From Chryseolinea sp. H1M3-3 (GTDB lineage: Bacteria > Bacteroidota > Bacteroidia > Cytophagales > Cyclobacteriaceae), in assembly GCF_029360725.1 (NCBI RefSeq), contig NZ_JARKMY010000010.1:1-64000 (forward strand): a stretch of 64,000 bases of DNA, given 5' to 3'. Below, in pieces: positions 45,826 to 55,046 of the stretch. Position 1 is the first letter of the stretch; every line of letters starts with the position of its first letter. The notes under the pieces are model-generated. The model searched no databases. It was not told where the DNA came from and saw only the letters and a program-made list of their open reading frames with translations. The position numbers and the translations under genes were made by a program.

Positions 45826-46113
45826 ATGGAGGATCTTTCTATAAAAATCAAAATAGCGGACCGCGAGTATCCTATGAAGGTTAAACTCGCGGACGAAGAG
45901 CGGGTTCGAATGGCCGGCAAACTCATCAATGAAAAGATAAAATCTTATCGGGAACAATTTGGGATTGACGATAAGCAAGATTTATTGGCCATGGTTGCAT
46001 TCGATTGCCTTATAGATAAGATGGCAGCCGATGAAACATACCAGGCTATTGACCAAACCGTGTTTGAAAAGGTAAATCAGCTCAATCATATCGTTTCTCA
46101 ATCTATTCTTTAA
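45826..46113 (+). CDS. zapA: cell division protein ZapA
   Basis: ZapA binds FtsZ and bundles its filaments at the division site. The 95-residue protein starts MEDLSIKIKIADREYPMKV, followed by DEERVRMAGKLINEKI and the C-terminal helix that forms the coiled coil. A TTG lies directly before the ATG; the ATG at 45826 is preferred. It sits between the coiled-coil gene and rny, an arrangement I recall as common in Bacteroidota. Confidence 0.9.
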   Translation: MEDLSIKIKIADREYPMKVKLADEERVRMAGKLINEKIKSYREQFGIDDKQDLLAMVAFDCLIDKMAADETYQAIDQTVFEKVNQLNHIVSQSIL

Positions 46114-46182
46114 GTCCTTCACTCCTTATTCTCTTCTGAGCCAAGGCGGCAACTCCGGGGTGTTTATAACCTAAATTTTTTT

Positions 46183-47751
46183 ATGTCAACGACCGTGATA
46201 GCTATTGTAGCCAGCATCATCGCTACGATTGTGCTGAGCCCTTTGATCGGTTCCTGGCTGTACAAAAGAAAGCTTAAGAAAAATGAAGAAGACGCCGGTG
46301 CGAAAGCCAAGCTGATTCTAAAAGAAGCAGAAATTGCAGCTGAGAATTTGAAAAAAGACAAAATTCTGGAGGCGAAGGAAAAACTCCTCAAAATGAAAAC
46401 CGAATTTGAGGAGGAAGCAAACAAGAAGAAAAGCCTCATCATCAGTAATGAACAAAAGATCAAGCAACGAGAACAGACCTTAAGCAAGGAAATCGAAAAC
46501 CTGAAACGCAAAGAAGGAGAGCTTGACGATATCCGAACAGACCTGGCCGCCCAGCTGGAGCACACCAAGAAACGAAAAGAAGAACTGGATAAATTCAATC
46601 AACAGAAGATTCAGGTTCTTGAAAATATCAGCAAGTTAACGGCAGACGAAGCACGTGAACAATTAGTCGCTTCCCTAAAAGATGAAGCGCAAACCAGGGC
46701 GTCAAGCTACATCAAAGACATCATGGAGCAGGCCAAGTTAACCGCTACCAAAGAAGCCAAAAAAATTGTTGTAGAAACCATCCAACGAACTGCGACGGAA
46801 CACGCCATTGAAAACTGTGTGTCAATTTTTAATATTGAAAGCGACGACATTAAGGGTAAAATTATTGGTCGTGAAGGCCGTAACATCCGTGCATTAGAAG
46901 CTGCAACCGGCGTAGAAATCATCGTAGATGACACTCCGGAAGCGATTATAATTTCTGGGTTTGATCCGGTTCGACGTGAAATCGCACGGCTTTCTTTACA
47001 TCGCCTGGTACAAGACGGAAGAATACATCCCGCCCGTATTGAGGAGATCGTTTCAAAAACAGCCAAAAATATTGACGACGAAATAATTGAAACCGGAGAA
47101 CGCACGGTAATCGATCTGGGTATTCATGGACTACATCCCGAACTGGTAAGAATGGTTGGTCGCATGAGATTCCGGTCTTCTTATGGTCAGAATTTATTGC
47201 AGCACTCCCGTGAAGTTGCCAACCTGTGTGCCATCATGGCAAGTGAGCTAGGTTTAAATGTTAAACAGGCAAAACGCGCGGGTCTGTTACACGATATAGG
47301 CAAAGTATGGCCGGAAGAACTTGAGAAACCCCATGCAATTGTGGGAATGGAGCTTGCACAAAAATATAAAGAGCATCCTGTTATCTGTAACGCCATTGGT
47401 GCCCATCACGATGAAATCGAAATGACGAACATCATCTCTCCTATTGTTCAGTCATGTGATGCAATCAGCGGGGCCAGACCGGGCGCAAGACGTGAGGTGA
47501 TGGAGCAATACATTAAACGCTTGAAAGAACTTGAGCAACTCGGACTCAGCTTCGATGGCGTGGATAAATGTTACGCCATCCAAGCGGGACGCGAGTTACG
47601 CGTAATTGTTGATGCAGAAAAAGCAACAGACGAACGCGCAGGACAACTTAGCTTTGATATTTCACAGAAAATTGAACGTGACATGCAATATCCCGGACAA
47701 GTAAAAGTAACCGTCATTCGCGAAATGCGAAGTGTGGCTTACGCTAAATGA
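46183..47751 (+). CDS. rny: ribonuclease Y
   Basis: RNase Y is a membrane-tethered endoribonuclease that starts mRNA decay. The 522-residue protein has an N-terminal membrane segment (about 4-24), a long charged coiled coil (about 30-190), a KH RNA-binding domain (with [15 protein letters not shown]) and an HD domain ([13 protein letters not shown] and GAHHDE). All parts are complete. It ends at a strong terminator. Confidence 0.97.
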   Translation: MSTTVIAIVASIIATIVLSPLIGSWLYKRKLKKNEEDAGAKAKLILKEAEIAAENLKKDKILEAKEKLLKMKTEFEEEANKKKSLIISNEQKIKQREQTLSKEIENLKRKEGELDDIRTDLAAQLEHTKKRKEELDKFNQQKIQVLENISKLTADEAREQLVASLKDEAQTRASSYIKDIMEQAKLTATKEAKKIVVETIQRTATEHAIENCVSIFNIESDDIKGKIIGREGRNIRALEAATGVEIIVDDTPEAIIISGFDPVRREIARLSLHRLVQDGRIHPARIEEIVSKTAKNIDDEIIETGERTVIDLGIHGLHPELVRMVGRMRFRSSYGQNLLQHSREVANLCAIMASELGLNVKQAKRAGLLHDIGKVWPEELEKPHAIVGMELAQKYKEHPVICNAIGAHHDEIEMTNIISPIVQSCDAISGARPGARREVMEQYIKRLKELEQLGLSFDGVDKCYAIQAGRELRVIVDAEKATDERAGQLSFDISQKIERDMQYPGQVKVTVIREMRSVAYAK

Positions 47752-47773
47752 CAACCTTATAAATCGATTAAAG

Positions 47774-47799
47774 AGGCTCCTTTGTCGGAGCCTTTTTTT
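47774..47799 (+). terminator. intrinsic terminator after rny
   Basis: AGGCTCC (47774-47780) pairs with GGAGCCT (47787-47793) around a 6-base loop, followed by TTTTTT. It ends the pheT-rny side and isolates the next operon. Confidence 0.9.
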
Positions 47800-47874
47800 G
47801 TTGTGTCGTTTATTTTTTTAACGGACTGGCTGGCACCAGTTCTTTATTTATCTTTAGTACCTAGAGATCTACAG

Positions 47875-48615
47875 ATGATGCGAAGAATCCGTTTTGTTGC
47901 TATTGTCATAATACTTATTCAGTGGTGTGGAATGTCGTCAACGTGTTTGTCTCAAGATACTCATACTGACACTTCCTTTCTTGCCCTTTCTAAGAAGAAG
48001 CAAATATCATTGTATACGACTGCTATCGAGTATCAATCAAGACTTTATAACGGAAGCGACTACATTGTTTATCAGTCTCACTATGAAGAACATCCCTACT
48101 TCAAAATCGACGATTGGGCGACCGGATCCATTGTTTACTGGAATGAGTTATATGAAAACGTCCCCATTCTATACGACCTGAGCACGGATCAGGTTATAAC
48201 GGAAAACCGCGGCGGGCACCCCATTAAACTTGTGGCGGAAAAAGTTCAATCCTTTACTGTGTCAGAACACACCTTTGTGCGCCTGACCCGCGACGGCAAC
48301 AATAAAATTAATGATGGATTTTATGACCGATTGTACGACGGTAATGTAAAGGTATATGCCCGGCTCATGAAATTGTATCGGGAGACCTTGAACAACAAAG
48401 AAGTTATCCCAAGTTATACGGAAGGCATTCGATATTATGTGGTGAAAGATGGCATTTTTCACACTGTAAAAACAAAAAAGTCTGTGTTGCAAATCCTCGT
48501 TGACCGAAAACAAGAGATGAAGACCTTTGTACGAAAGAATCGCATTCGCTTTAAAAATAACCGGGAGGTTGCTATTGTTCGTGTTATCGAATATTACGAT
48601 TCCCTAAAACAGTAG
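47875..48615 (+). CDS. secreted protein of unknown function, first gene of receptor operon
   Basis: The frame extends back to a TTG inside the rny terminator, so the start is taken at the double ATG at 47875/47878, giving 247 residues with a signal peptide ending near TCLSQ. The mature protein has GSDYIVYQSHYEEHPYF, GSIVYWNELYENVPILYDL, an EKVQSFTVSEHTFVRL stretch and a C-terminal basic helical region (VRKNRIRFKNNREVAIVRVIEYY). I recall similar proteins next to TonB receptors in this phylum, but no function is assigned. It ends 3 bases before the receptor start. A TATCTTTA box at about 47848 may be its promoter. Confidence 0.8.
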   Translation: MMRRIRFVAIVIILIQWCGMSSTCLSQDTHTDTSFLALSKKKQISLYTTAIEYQSRLYNGSDYIVYQSHYEEHPYFKIDDWATGSIVYWNELYENVPILYDLSTDQVITENRGGHPIKLVAEKVQSFTVSEHTFVRLTRDGNNKINDGFYDRLYDGNVKVYARLMKLYRETLNNKEVIPSYTEGIRYYVVKDGIFHTVKTKKSVLQILVDRKQEMKTFVRKNRIRFKNNREVAIVRVIEYYDSLKQ

Positions 48616-48618
48616 CCT

Positions 48619-51381
48619 ATGAATATATTTTACAGGGTATTAGCTCTCTTTTCACTCCTCTTTGCACCCATGCTTACCCTTGCCCAGGCGCCCAGGGTAA
48701 CCGGGAGTTTCAACGGAACGGCTTTTCAAAAATTCGTAGAAGAGATTGAATCTAAAACTTCCTACCATTTCTATTTTAACCCCGCTCATACCGACAGCCT
48801 TACCGTTACAGCATCACCTGAAAACCAAGCGCTTGATGAATTATTGAATCAGGTTTTAGCAGGCACTGGTCTTCATCATGCTATAGATTTAGATCACAAT
48901 GTTTATATCTCTAAAGAACGTGAGATACTCTCCGACTTACCAGACGATTTTTTCGGCACCGGTGTTTCAACTCCGGGCCGTCCTGCAATTGCATTTGATT
49001 ATACGCTCTATGAAAAACGAGAGAAGCAGCGAAAACTCGCGGAGACAAGACTTTATTCTATCGGCGTTAAAACCAGCAACCTCGATGGCAAAGCATCATT
49101 GGCGGGTTATGTACGCGATGCGGCCAGTGGCTCCCCCGTTATCGGCGCAGCAGTATACGTAGAAAATCCAATGATCGGCGTCGCCACGGATGGATTTGGA
49201 TACTATTCCATTACGCTTCCAAAAGGCAGACATGAACTTAAGATTCAGAGCATCGGGATGAAAAGTACTGAGCGACAAATCATGCTTTATTCCGACGGTA
49301 ATTTGAACATCGAACTCGACGAAGAAGTTACACCGCTTAAAGAAGTAGTCGTCCAGTCTGAGCGTGATGTCCGAGTGAGAGGCCTACAAATGGGTGTCGA
49401 AAAAATGGACATCAAGACAATGAAGCAAATGCCATTGGCCTTAGGGGAAACCGATATCATGAAAGTTGTTTTGACATTACCCGGTGTTCAAACCGTAGGC
49501 GAAGGAACGGTAGGCTTAAATATCAGGGGAGGCGCCACGAATCAAAATCTTATTTTATTCAATGATGCTACAATTTATAATCCATCTCATCTTTTCGGAT
49601 TCTTTTCAACTTTTAATCCTGATGTCCTTAACAATGTAGAATTATATAAAAGTGGAATTACCGCAGAGTACGGCGGCCGGCTCTCGGCGGTCTTGGATGT
49701 GACTTCCCGCGAAGGCAATCTGAAAAAGTTCGCCGGCTCTGGAGGCATAAGCCCGATCACGGGGAGATTATCTTTAGAGGGCCCTATCATAAAAGATAAA
49801 TTTTCATTTCTCATCGGAGGCCGGTCAACTTATTCCGACTGGATTTTGGGAAAGCTTAAAACAAAATCACTTCAAAACAGCGAAGCTTCCTTTTATGATC
49901 TGAATATTCATTTGAGCTACAAGGTCAATGATAAAAACAACGTCTACGTGTCGGGTTATATGAGCAAAGATAAATTCAAGCTCAACAGTGATACACTTTA
50001 TAATTATAGCGACAAGAATTTATCGCTAAAATGGAAACACGTTTTTAACAACAAGCTTTATGGCGTTTTGACTAGCGGGTATAGCAATTACAGTTACTCC
50101 ATCACCAGTGATATTAATCCTGTTGAAGCATTCAACATGAAATTTGCGATCCAGCAAACCAACGCGAAATTAGATCTCAGTTATTTCCCTAACACTAAGC
50201 ATACTATCCTGATGGGATTGGGAACTATACGCTATAAACTTTCACCTGGAAACATGCAGCCGTTTGGCGAGACATCTATCGTGACGCCTGATAAACTTCA
50301 AAATGAGCAGGCATTGGAAAGTTCATTATATGTAGGCGATCAATTTGAGTTATCACAAAAATTGGGACTGTATGCAGGAATTCGTTATTCATTTTATCAA
50401 TTCCTCGGGCCCAAAGATGTTTATACTTATGGCGCCGGCCAGCCGCGGGAATTATCCTCTATGCTTGATACCATTCAGTATGCATCAGGCAAAACCATCG
50501 CGAGTCATCATGGACCGGAACCCCGACTGTCCTTGCGTTATTCCTTATCACGAAATGCATCTGTTAAGATCAGTTATAATCGTATGCGCCAATACATTCA
50601 GATGCTCTCCAATACCACGGCAATTGCACCGACCGATATTTGGAAGTTAAGTGATAACTACATTCAACCTCAAATCGGCGATCAATATTCTTTTGGTTTT
50701 TATAAGAATCTCAAAGGTGGCCTGATCGAATTCTCGATGGAAGCTTACTACAAAACCATGAAAAATTCCGTGGACTTCAAAAATTCTGCTGTTCTGCTCC
50801 TCAACCATCACATAGAGACCGATGTTGTCAATGCAACAGGCAATGCCTATGGTATTGAGTTTTTGCTTAAAAAATCAGCGGGTAAGCTCAATGGCTGGAT
50901 TAGTTATACTTACTCCAGATCGTTGCTAAAGACGCAGAGCATCCATTCTTCCGAAACTGTTAACAAAGGAAAATATTATCCCAGCAGTTACGATAAGCCT
51001 CATGCGGTAAATTTTATTGGTAATTATAAATTCAGCAGACGTTTTAACTTCTCCCTCAATACTACATACAGCACCGGACGGCCAATAACCTTACCGTTAC
51101 TCAAGTATGATCTGGGTGGCAATCCCAGGCTTTTTTACTCTGAAAGAAATCAATTCCGTATTCCCGACTATTTTAGGTTAGATGTGTCTATTAACGTGGA
51201 AGGTAATCACAGGATTAAGAAGCTGGCGCATAGCTCCTGGACCTTCGCGGTATATAATTTGACAGGCAGGCAAAATGCTTACTCCATTTATTTTACGTCT
51301 AAGGACAACGTAATCAAAGGTTATAAGCTTTCAATTTTCGGAAGACCTATTCCGACGATCACGTATAATTTTAAGTTTTAG
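48619..51381 (+). CDS. TonB-dependent receptor with STN and carboxypeptidase-like domains
   Basis: This 920-residue outer-membrane receptor has a signal peptide (ending LTLAQA), an STN domain (about 30-100), a CarboxypepD_reg-like domain (LAGYVRDAASGSPVIGAAVYV, 154-174), a plug with GETDIMKVVLTLPGVQTVG and NIRGGATNQNLILFND, and a barrel ending TITYNFKF. It is a paralogue of the receptor at 11.5-14.1 kb, with the same domain order and the same neighbouring DUF4249 gene. No FecR or sigma factor is nearby to receive an STN signal. The ligand is unknown. Confidence 0.94.
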   Translation: MNIFYRVLALFSLLFAPMLTLAQAPRVTGSFNGTAFQKFVEEIESKTSYHFYFNPAHTDSLTVTASPENQALDELLNQVLAGTGLHHAIDLDHNVYISKEREILSDLPDDFFGTGVSTPGRPAIAFDYTLYEKREKQRKLAETRLYSIGVKTSNLDGKASLAGYVRDAASGSPVIGAAVYVENPMIGVATDGFGYYSITLPKGRHELKIQSIGMKSTERQIMLYSDGNLNIELDEEVTPLKEVVVQSERDVRVRGLQMGVEKMDIKTMKQMPLALGETDIMKVVLTLPGVQTVGEGTVGLNIRGGATNQNLILFNDATIYNPSHLFGFFSTFNPDVLNNVELYKSGITAEYGGRLSAVLDVTSREGNLKKFAGSGGISPITGRLSLEGPIIKDKFSFLIGGRSTYSDWILGKLKTKSLQNSEASFYDLNIHLSYKVNDKNNVYVSGYMSKDKFKLNSDTLYNYSDKNLSLKWKHVFNNKLYGVLTSGYSNYSYSITSDINPVEAFNMKFAIQQTNAKLDLSYFPNTKHTILMGLGTIRYKLSPGNMQPFGETSIVTPDKLQNEQALESSLYVGDQFELSQKLGLYAGIRYSFYQFLGPKDVYTYGAGQPRELSSMLDTIQYASGKTIASHHGPEPRLSLRYSLSRNASVKISYNRMRQYIQMLSNTTAIAPTDIWKLSDNYIQPQIGDQYSFGFYKNLKGGLIEFSMEAYYKTMKNSVDFKNSAVLLLNHHIETDVVNATGNAYGIEFLLKKSAGKLNGWISYTYSRSLLKTQSIHSSETVNKGKYYPSSYDKPHAVNFIGNYKFSRRFNFSLNTTYSTGRPITLPLLKYDLGGNPRLFYSERNQFRIPDYFRLDVSINVEGNHRIKKLAHSSWTFAVYNLTGRQNAYSIYFTSKDNVIKGYKLSIFGRPIPTITYNFKF

Positions 51382-51384
51382 GAA

Positions 51385-52527
51385 ATGATGGTTACACGAA
51401 AAACTTACGCCCAAATAATACCGCTATTTCTAATACTGCTGGCGAGTTGCATCGAACCTTATAGTCCACCGGAAATTGAAGCAATTGAAAATATATTGGT
51501 GGTCGATGGATTTATCAATATTTCGGATAACACGGCAAGCGTTCGGTTGACTCAAGCAGCAGCGTTATCTGATGGCGCGACATCATACGCAGAGCTAAAT
51601 GCCACTGTCATGGTTGAAGACGAAAACGGTTCAACATTTTTTCTTACAGAACAAGGTGATGGAAATTATTATACATCAGGAACCATAAACCTGGACATCA
51701 CCAAAAAGTATCGACTGCATGTAACCACCACCAACCAAAAACAATATTTTTCAGATTACATCGAAGTAAAAGCAACAGCGTCGATCGATAGCATCACTTG
51801 GCGGCCCACAGATCGGCGCGATGGTATCAACATCTATGTAAACTCGCATGATGACAACCCAGAAAATATATACTACCAATGGACATTTCAAGAGACATGG
51901 GAGTATACCGCCGGTAATTATTCAATGTATAAGCTTGTGGATGGCGAGGTAGAATTAAATACGCAAAACCTTTACATGTGCTGGCTTTCCAAGCCATCAA
52001 CAGAAATTAATATTGCATCAACGGAGCACCTATCCGGCAATTTGGTGCGCGATTATCAATTGGTCTTCATTCCAAAGGGCGCGGAAAAAATTTCCAGGAA
52101 ATATAGCATTCTAGTTGAACAACGGAATTTAACCAAAGAAGCATTTGACTTCTGGACGCAACTAAAGAAAACTACGGAAAATCTCGGAACACTATTCGAT
52201 CCTTTACCCTCCCAAGTTCTTGGCAATTTGCATAGCCAGACCGATAGCAATGAACCCGTACTAGGTTACTTTAGCGGGGGTTCTGTTTCAAAGAAACGAA
52301 TATTCATTGAGATTGGTGATCTTCCTCCTGATCTGAGAAGAAGTTCACCACCGCCGTGCGCCATCGAGCAGATTCCGAATGACCAACTGTCAGGATCACC
52401 AGATATGCTTTTAATTGGAACTTACGGCGTTCCTGTTGTGGAAGGATATACTTATTCAACAGGAAAAAATTGTATGGACTGCCGTGATAACGGGGGTGTT
52501 ACCTCCAGGCCCGACTACTGGGATTAA
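51385..52527 (+). CDS. DUF4249 outer-membrane lipoprotein
   Basis: The 380-residue protein has a lipoprotein signal with L-A-S-C (Cys22 from the first ATG) and a DUF4249 body. It starts 3 bases after the receptor stop, just as in the copy at 10.4-11.5 kb. There are two ATGs in a row. Its C terminus has T-G-K-N-C-M-D-C-R and ends R-P-D-Y-W-D, matching the end motif of the other copy. It may present ligand to the receptor at the cell surface, which is inference. Confidence 0.9.
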   Translation: MMVTRKTYAQIIPLFLILLASCIEPYSPPEIEAIENILVVDGFINISDNTASVRLTQAAALSDGATSYAELNATVMVEDENGSTFFLTEQGDGNYYTSGTINLDITKKYRLHVTTTNQKQYFSDYIEVKATASIDSITWRPTDRRDGINIYVNSHDDNPENIYYQWTFQETWEYTAGNYSMYKLVDGEVELNTQNLYMCWLSKPSTEINIASTEHLSGNLVRDYQLVFIPKGAEKISRKYSILVEQRNLTKEAFDFWTQLKKTTENLGTLFDPLPSQVLGNLHSQTDSNEPVLGYFSGGSVSKKRIFIEIGDLPPDLRRSSPPPCAIEQIPNDQLSGSPDMLLIGTYGVPVVEGYTYSTGKNCMDCRDNGGVTSRPDYWD

Positions 52528-52558
52528 CTATGCCAAACGAAATTAAAACAATAAGCGC

Positions 52559-54952
52559 GTGACACTCTGCAACCGAACCTGGATCATTGTTGTGATTGTT
52601 TTGATCACTTTTGTCGCAAAGGGGCAAGACAAAGGCTTGGATAGTCTGCGAAAGAAGTTTGATCGGTTCAGGATCGAGTTTCCGCAGGAGAAACTATACC
52701 TTCACATTGATCGGGATCTTTACCTCACAGGGGAAAACCTTTGGTTTAAAGTTTACAATGTAGATGGTGCGATTCACCATCCGATGGGCATTAGCAAAGT
52801 AGCCTACGTTGAAATACTTGATAAAGACAATAAAGCAGTTCTGCAAACGAAGGTCGCATTAAAAAGCGGTGAAGGAGCCGGCGCGTTGTTTCTACCAGCC
52901 TCTATTAATTCTGGAAATTATCAACTTCGCGCCTATACACAATGGATGAAGAATTTCAGTGCAGATTATTTCTTTCACAAAAATATCAGTATTGTAAACT
53001 CTTTTCGAAAACTCGAGATCGAAAAAGAAAATATCAGCAAACCTTTCACCGCGCAGTTCTTCCCTGAAGGAGGAAATTTGGTTAATGGTTTAAAAAGCAA
53101 GGTTGCGTTCCAAGCGATTGGCAGCCATGGCAAAGGAATTAATTTTTCCGGAATACTGCTCAATAATACCAACGATACAATTGCCAGTTTTAAGCCGTTG
53201 AAGTATGGTATAGGAAACTTCTCATTTACGCCAAGCGAAAACAATACTTATCGAGTGTTATTAACTGATACCTTAGGGAGAACGCAAACGATCAACCTTC
53301 CGGCAGCAAACGCTCTGGGTTATGTGCTGACTGTAAAAGACAGCACAGCTGAATCACTATCGATCAGCATTGCCGCAAGGGACTTGCCTCCATCTGCATG
53401 TAACATTTACTTGTTTGTACATGCAAGACAAGTGATAACGAAAGCAATTCACACGAGCCTGGTCAATGGATCAACGACAATCTTTATTCCTAAAAGTGAA
53501 TTGAGTGAGGGCATATCTCACATTACGCTGTTTGATGGAAATGTCCGACCCCAATGTGAACGCCTGTACTTTAAACCAAGCCAGAAAAAACTTTCAGTTG
53601 TCGCGAAGACAAATCAAAGCGAATACGGCATCCGGCGAAAAGTAACTCTTGAAATATCCAATGATAAAAACGACCTAGAGGGGGACGCAAGCTTATCCGT
53701 CGCTGTTATTAAGTCAGACTCATTACAACAAGATATCACAGGACATATCTTCAATTACCTTTGGCTAACATCTGATTTAAACGGTAATATAGAATCTCCA
53801 GCGTATTATGGAAACACGGGTAGTCCTGACGTTACAAAAGCTTTGGATAACCTGATGCTTACCCATGGATGGAGGAAGTTTGCATGGAATGATGTCTTGT
53901 CTGAAAAACGTAGAACTCCTACGTTTCTCCCAGAGTACCGCGGCCATTTAATTCGTGGCACCGTGCAAAATACGGATGGTATTGCGGCTCAAAGCATCCC
54001 AGTATATTTATCCACACCGGGAAAAAATGTTCAGTTGTATACTGCCCGCAGCAAATCCAACGGCCAGGTGCAATTCGAAATGAAAGATTTTTGGGGACCA
54101 AAAAAAATCATTGTACAAACAAACACAGAAGAGGACAGTACATTTCAGATCAAGATACACAGTCCATACGCCGACGAATTTGGATCAAACAAATTGTCTC
54201 AGTTTTCATTGCCTGAGGCCTTGTCTAAAAATTTGTTAAGGCGCAGTATTGCCATGCAGGTACAGGATGTTTACTATGGCGAATCAGTTAACACCAAACC
54301 AATGTTGGTTGATAGCACCGCTTTTTACGGAAAAGCAAGTGAGACCTACTATCTTGATGACTATACACGGTTTCCGGTAATGGAAGAAGTAATGCGAGAA
54401 TATGTTCCTGGGGTGATGGTACGAAAAAGGAAAGATGGTTTTCATTTTCTTGTACTTGACAATGTTCGAAAAAGTATGTTCAGGGACAATCCTCTTGTTC
54501 TACTGGATGGCATTCCTGTATTTGATCTCGATAAGATTATGGCCTTTGATCCGACCAGGGTTAAAAAACTTGAAGTAATAACACATCGCTATTTTCTCGG
54601 TCCCTTAAATTTTCCTGGGATTGTCAGTTATACTACTTATACGGGTGACCTCGCTGGATTTGAACTTAATCCTAACACGGTTGCCCTGGATTACGAAGGA
54701 TTGCAACGCGAGCGCGTATTTTATTCACCCGAATATCAAAATCAAAAACAACGGGAGAGCAGATTGCCGGACCGAAGAAATTTATTGTATTGGAATCCGA
54801 GCATAACCTTGGACAAAGATGGTAAGCATCAGCTTGATTTTTTTACTTCTGACCTGACCGGCGACTATACGATTGTTGTAGAGGGTTTGACTAACAAAGG
54901 ATATTCGGGGAGCACGACAAATTCATTCGTGGTTAAAGATTTTAATAATTAA
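52559..54952 (+). CDS. MG2-like exported protein with a plug-like segment
   Basis: The 797-residue protein has a signal peptide (IIVVIVLITFVAKGQ) and an alpha-2-macroglobulin-like MG2 domain (FPQEKLYLHIDRDLYLTGEN and LPASINSGNYQLRAYTQWM). More beta-sandwich repeats follow. Near residues 600-705 a stretch resembles a TonB receptor plug: VMEEVMREYVPGVMV, DNPLVLLDGIPVFDLDKIMA and VKKLEVITHRYFLGPLNFPG, but no barrel follows. The C terminus again looks MG-like (LDFFTSDLTGDYTIVVEG). The start is GTG, overlapping the TGA of a 10-codon frame that begins at 52530. It is the last gene of the operon, and its role is unknown. Confidence 0.85.
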   Translation: MTLCNRTWIIVVIVLITFVAKGQDKGLDSLRKKFDRFRIEFPQEKLYLHIDRDLYLTGENLWFKVYNVDGAIHHPMGISKVAYVEILDKDNKAVLQTKVALKSGEGAGALFLPASINSGNYQLRAYTQWMKNFSADYFFHKNISIVNSFRKLEIEKENISKPFTAQFFPEGGNLVNGLKSKVAFQAIGSHGKGINFSGILLNNTNDTIASFKPLKYGIGNFSFTPSENNTYRVLLTDTLGRTQTINLPAANALGYVLTVKDSTAESLSISIAARDLPPSACNIYLFVHARQVITKAIHTSLVNGSTTIFIPKSELSEGISHITLFDGNVRPQCERLYFKPSQKKLSVVAKTNQSEYGIRRKVTLEISNDKNDLEGDASLSVAVIKSDSLQQDITGHIFNYLWLTSDLNGNIESPAYYGNTGSPDVTKALDNLMLTHGWRKFAWNDVLSEKRRTPTFLPEYRGHLIRGTVQNTDGIAAQSIPVYLSTPGKNVQLYTARSKSNGQVQFEMKDFWGPKKIIVQTNTEEDSTFQIKIHSPYADEFGSNKLSQFSLPEALSKNLLRRSIAMQVQDVYYGESVNTKPMLVDSTAFYGKASETYYLDDYTRFPVMEEVMREYVPGVMVRKRKDGFHFLVLDNVRKSMFRDNPLVLLDGIPVFDLDKIMAFDPTRVKKLEVITHRYFLGPLNFPGIVSYTTYTGDLAGFELNPNTVALDYEGLQRERVFYSPEYQNQKQRESRLPDRRNLLYWNPSITLDKDGKHQLDFFTSDLTGDYTIVVEGLTNKGYSGSTTNSFVVKDFNN

Positions 54953-54972
54953 CGATTCACTCGATGTCAGAT

Positions 54973-54998
54973 TAGGGAGGAGGCACTTCCCTACTTTT
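54973..54998 (+). terminator. possible weak terminator after the receptor operon
   Basis: TAGGGA (54973-54978) pairs with TCCCTA (54988-54993) around a 9-base loop, followed by CTTTT. It is 20 bases past the operon's last stop. The short stem makes it weak. Confidence 0.4.
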
Positions 54999-55046
54999 AA
55001 GATGTAAAATTTTTCCATCTTTACGTCACCATCTAAATCTGATTTC

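Noticed and set aside
47782-47874. N-terminal extension of the secreted protein at 47875
   Set aside because: It would begin with a TTG inside the rny terminator hairpin, and the normal signal peptide begins at the later ATG pair.
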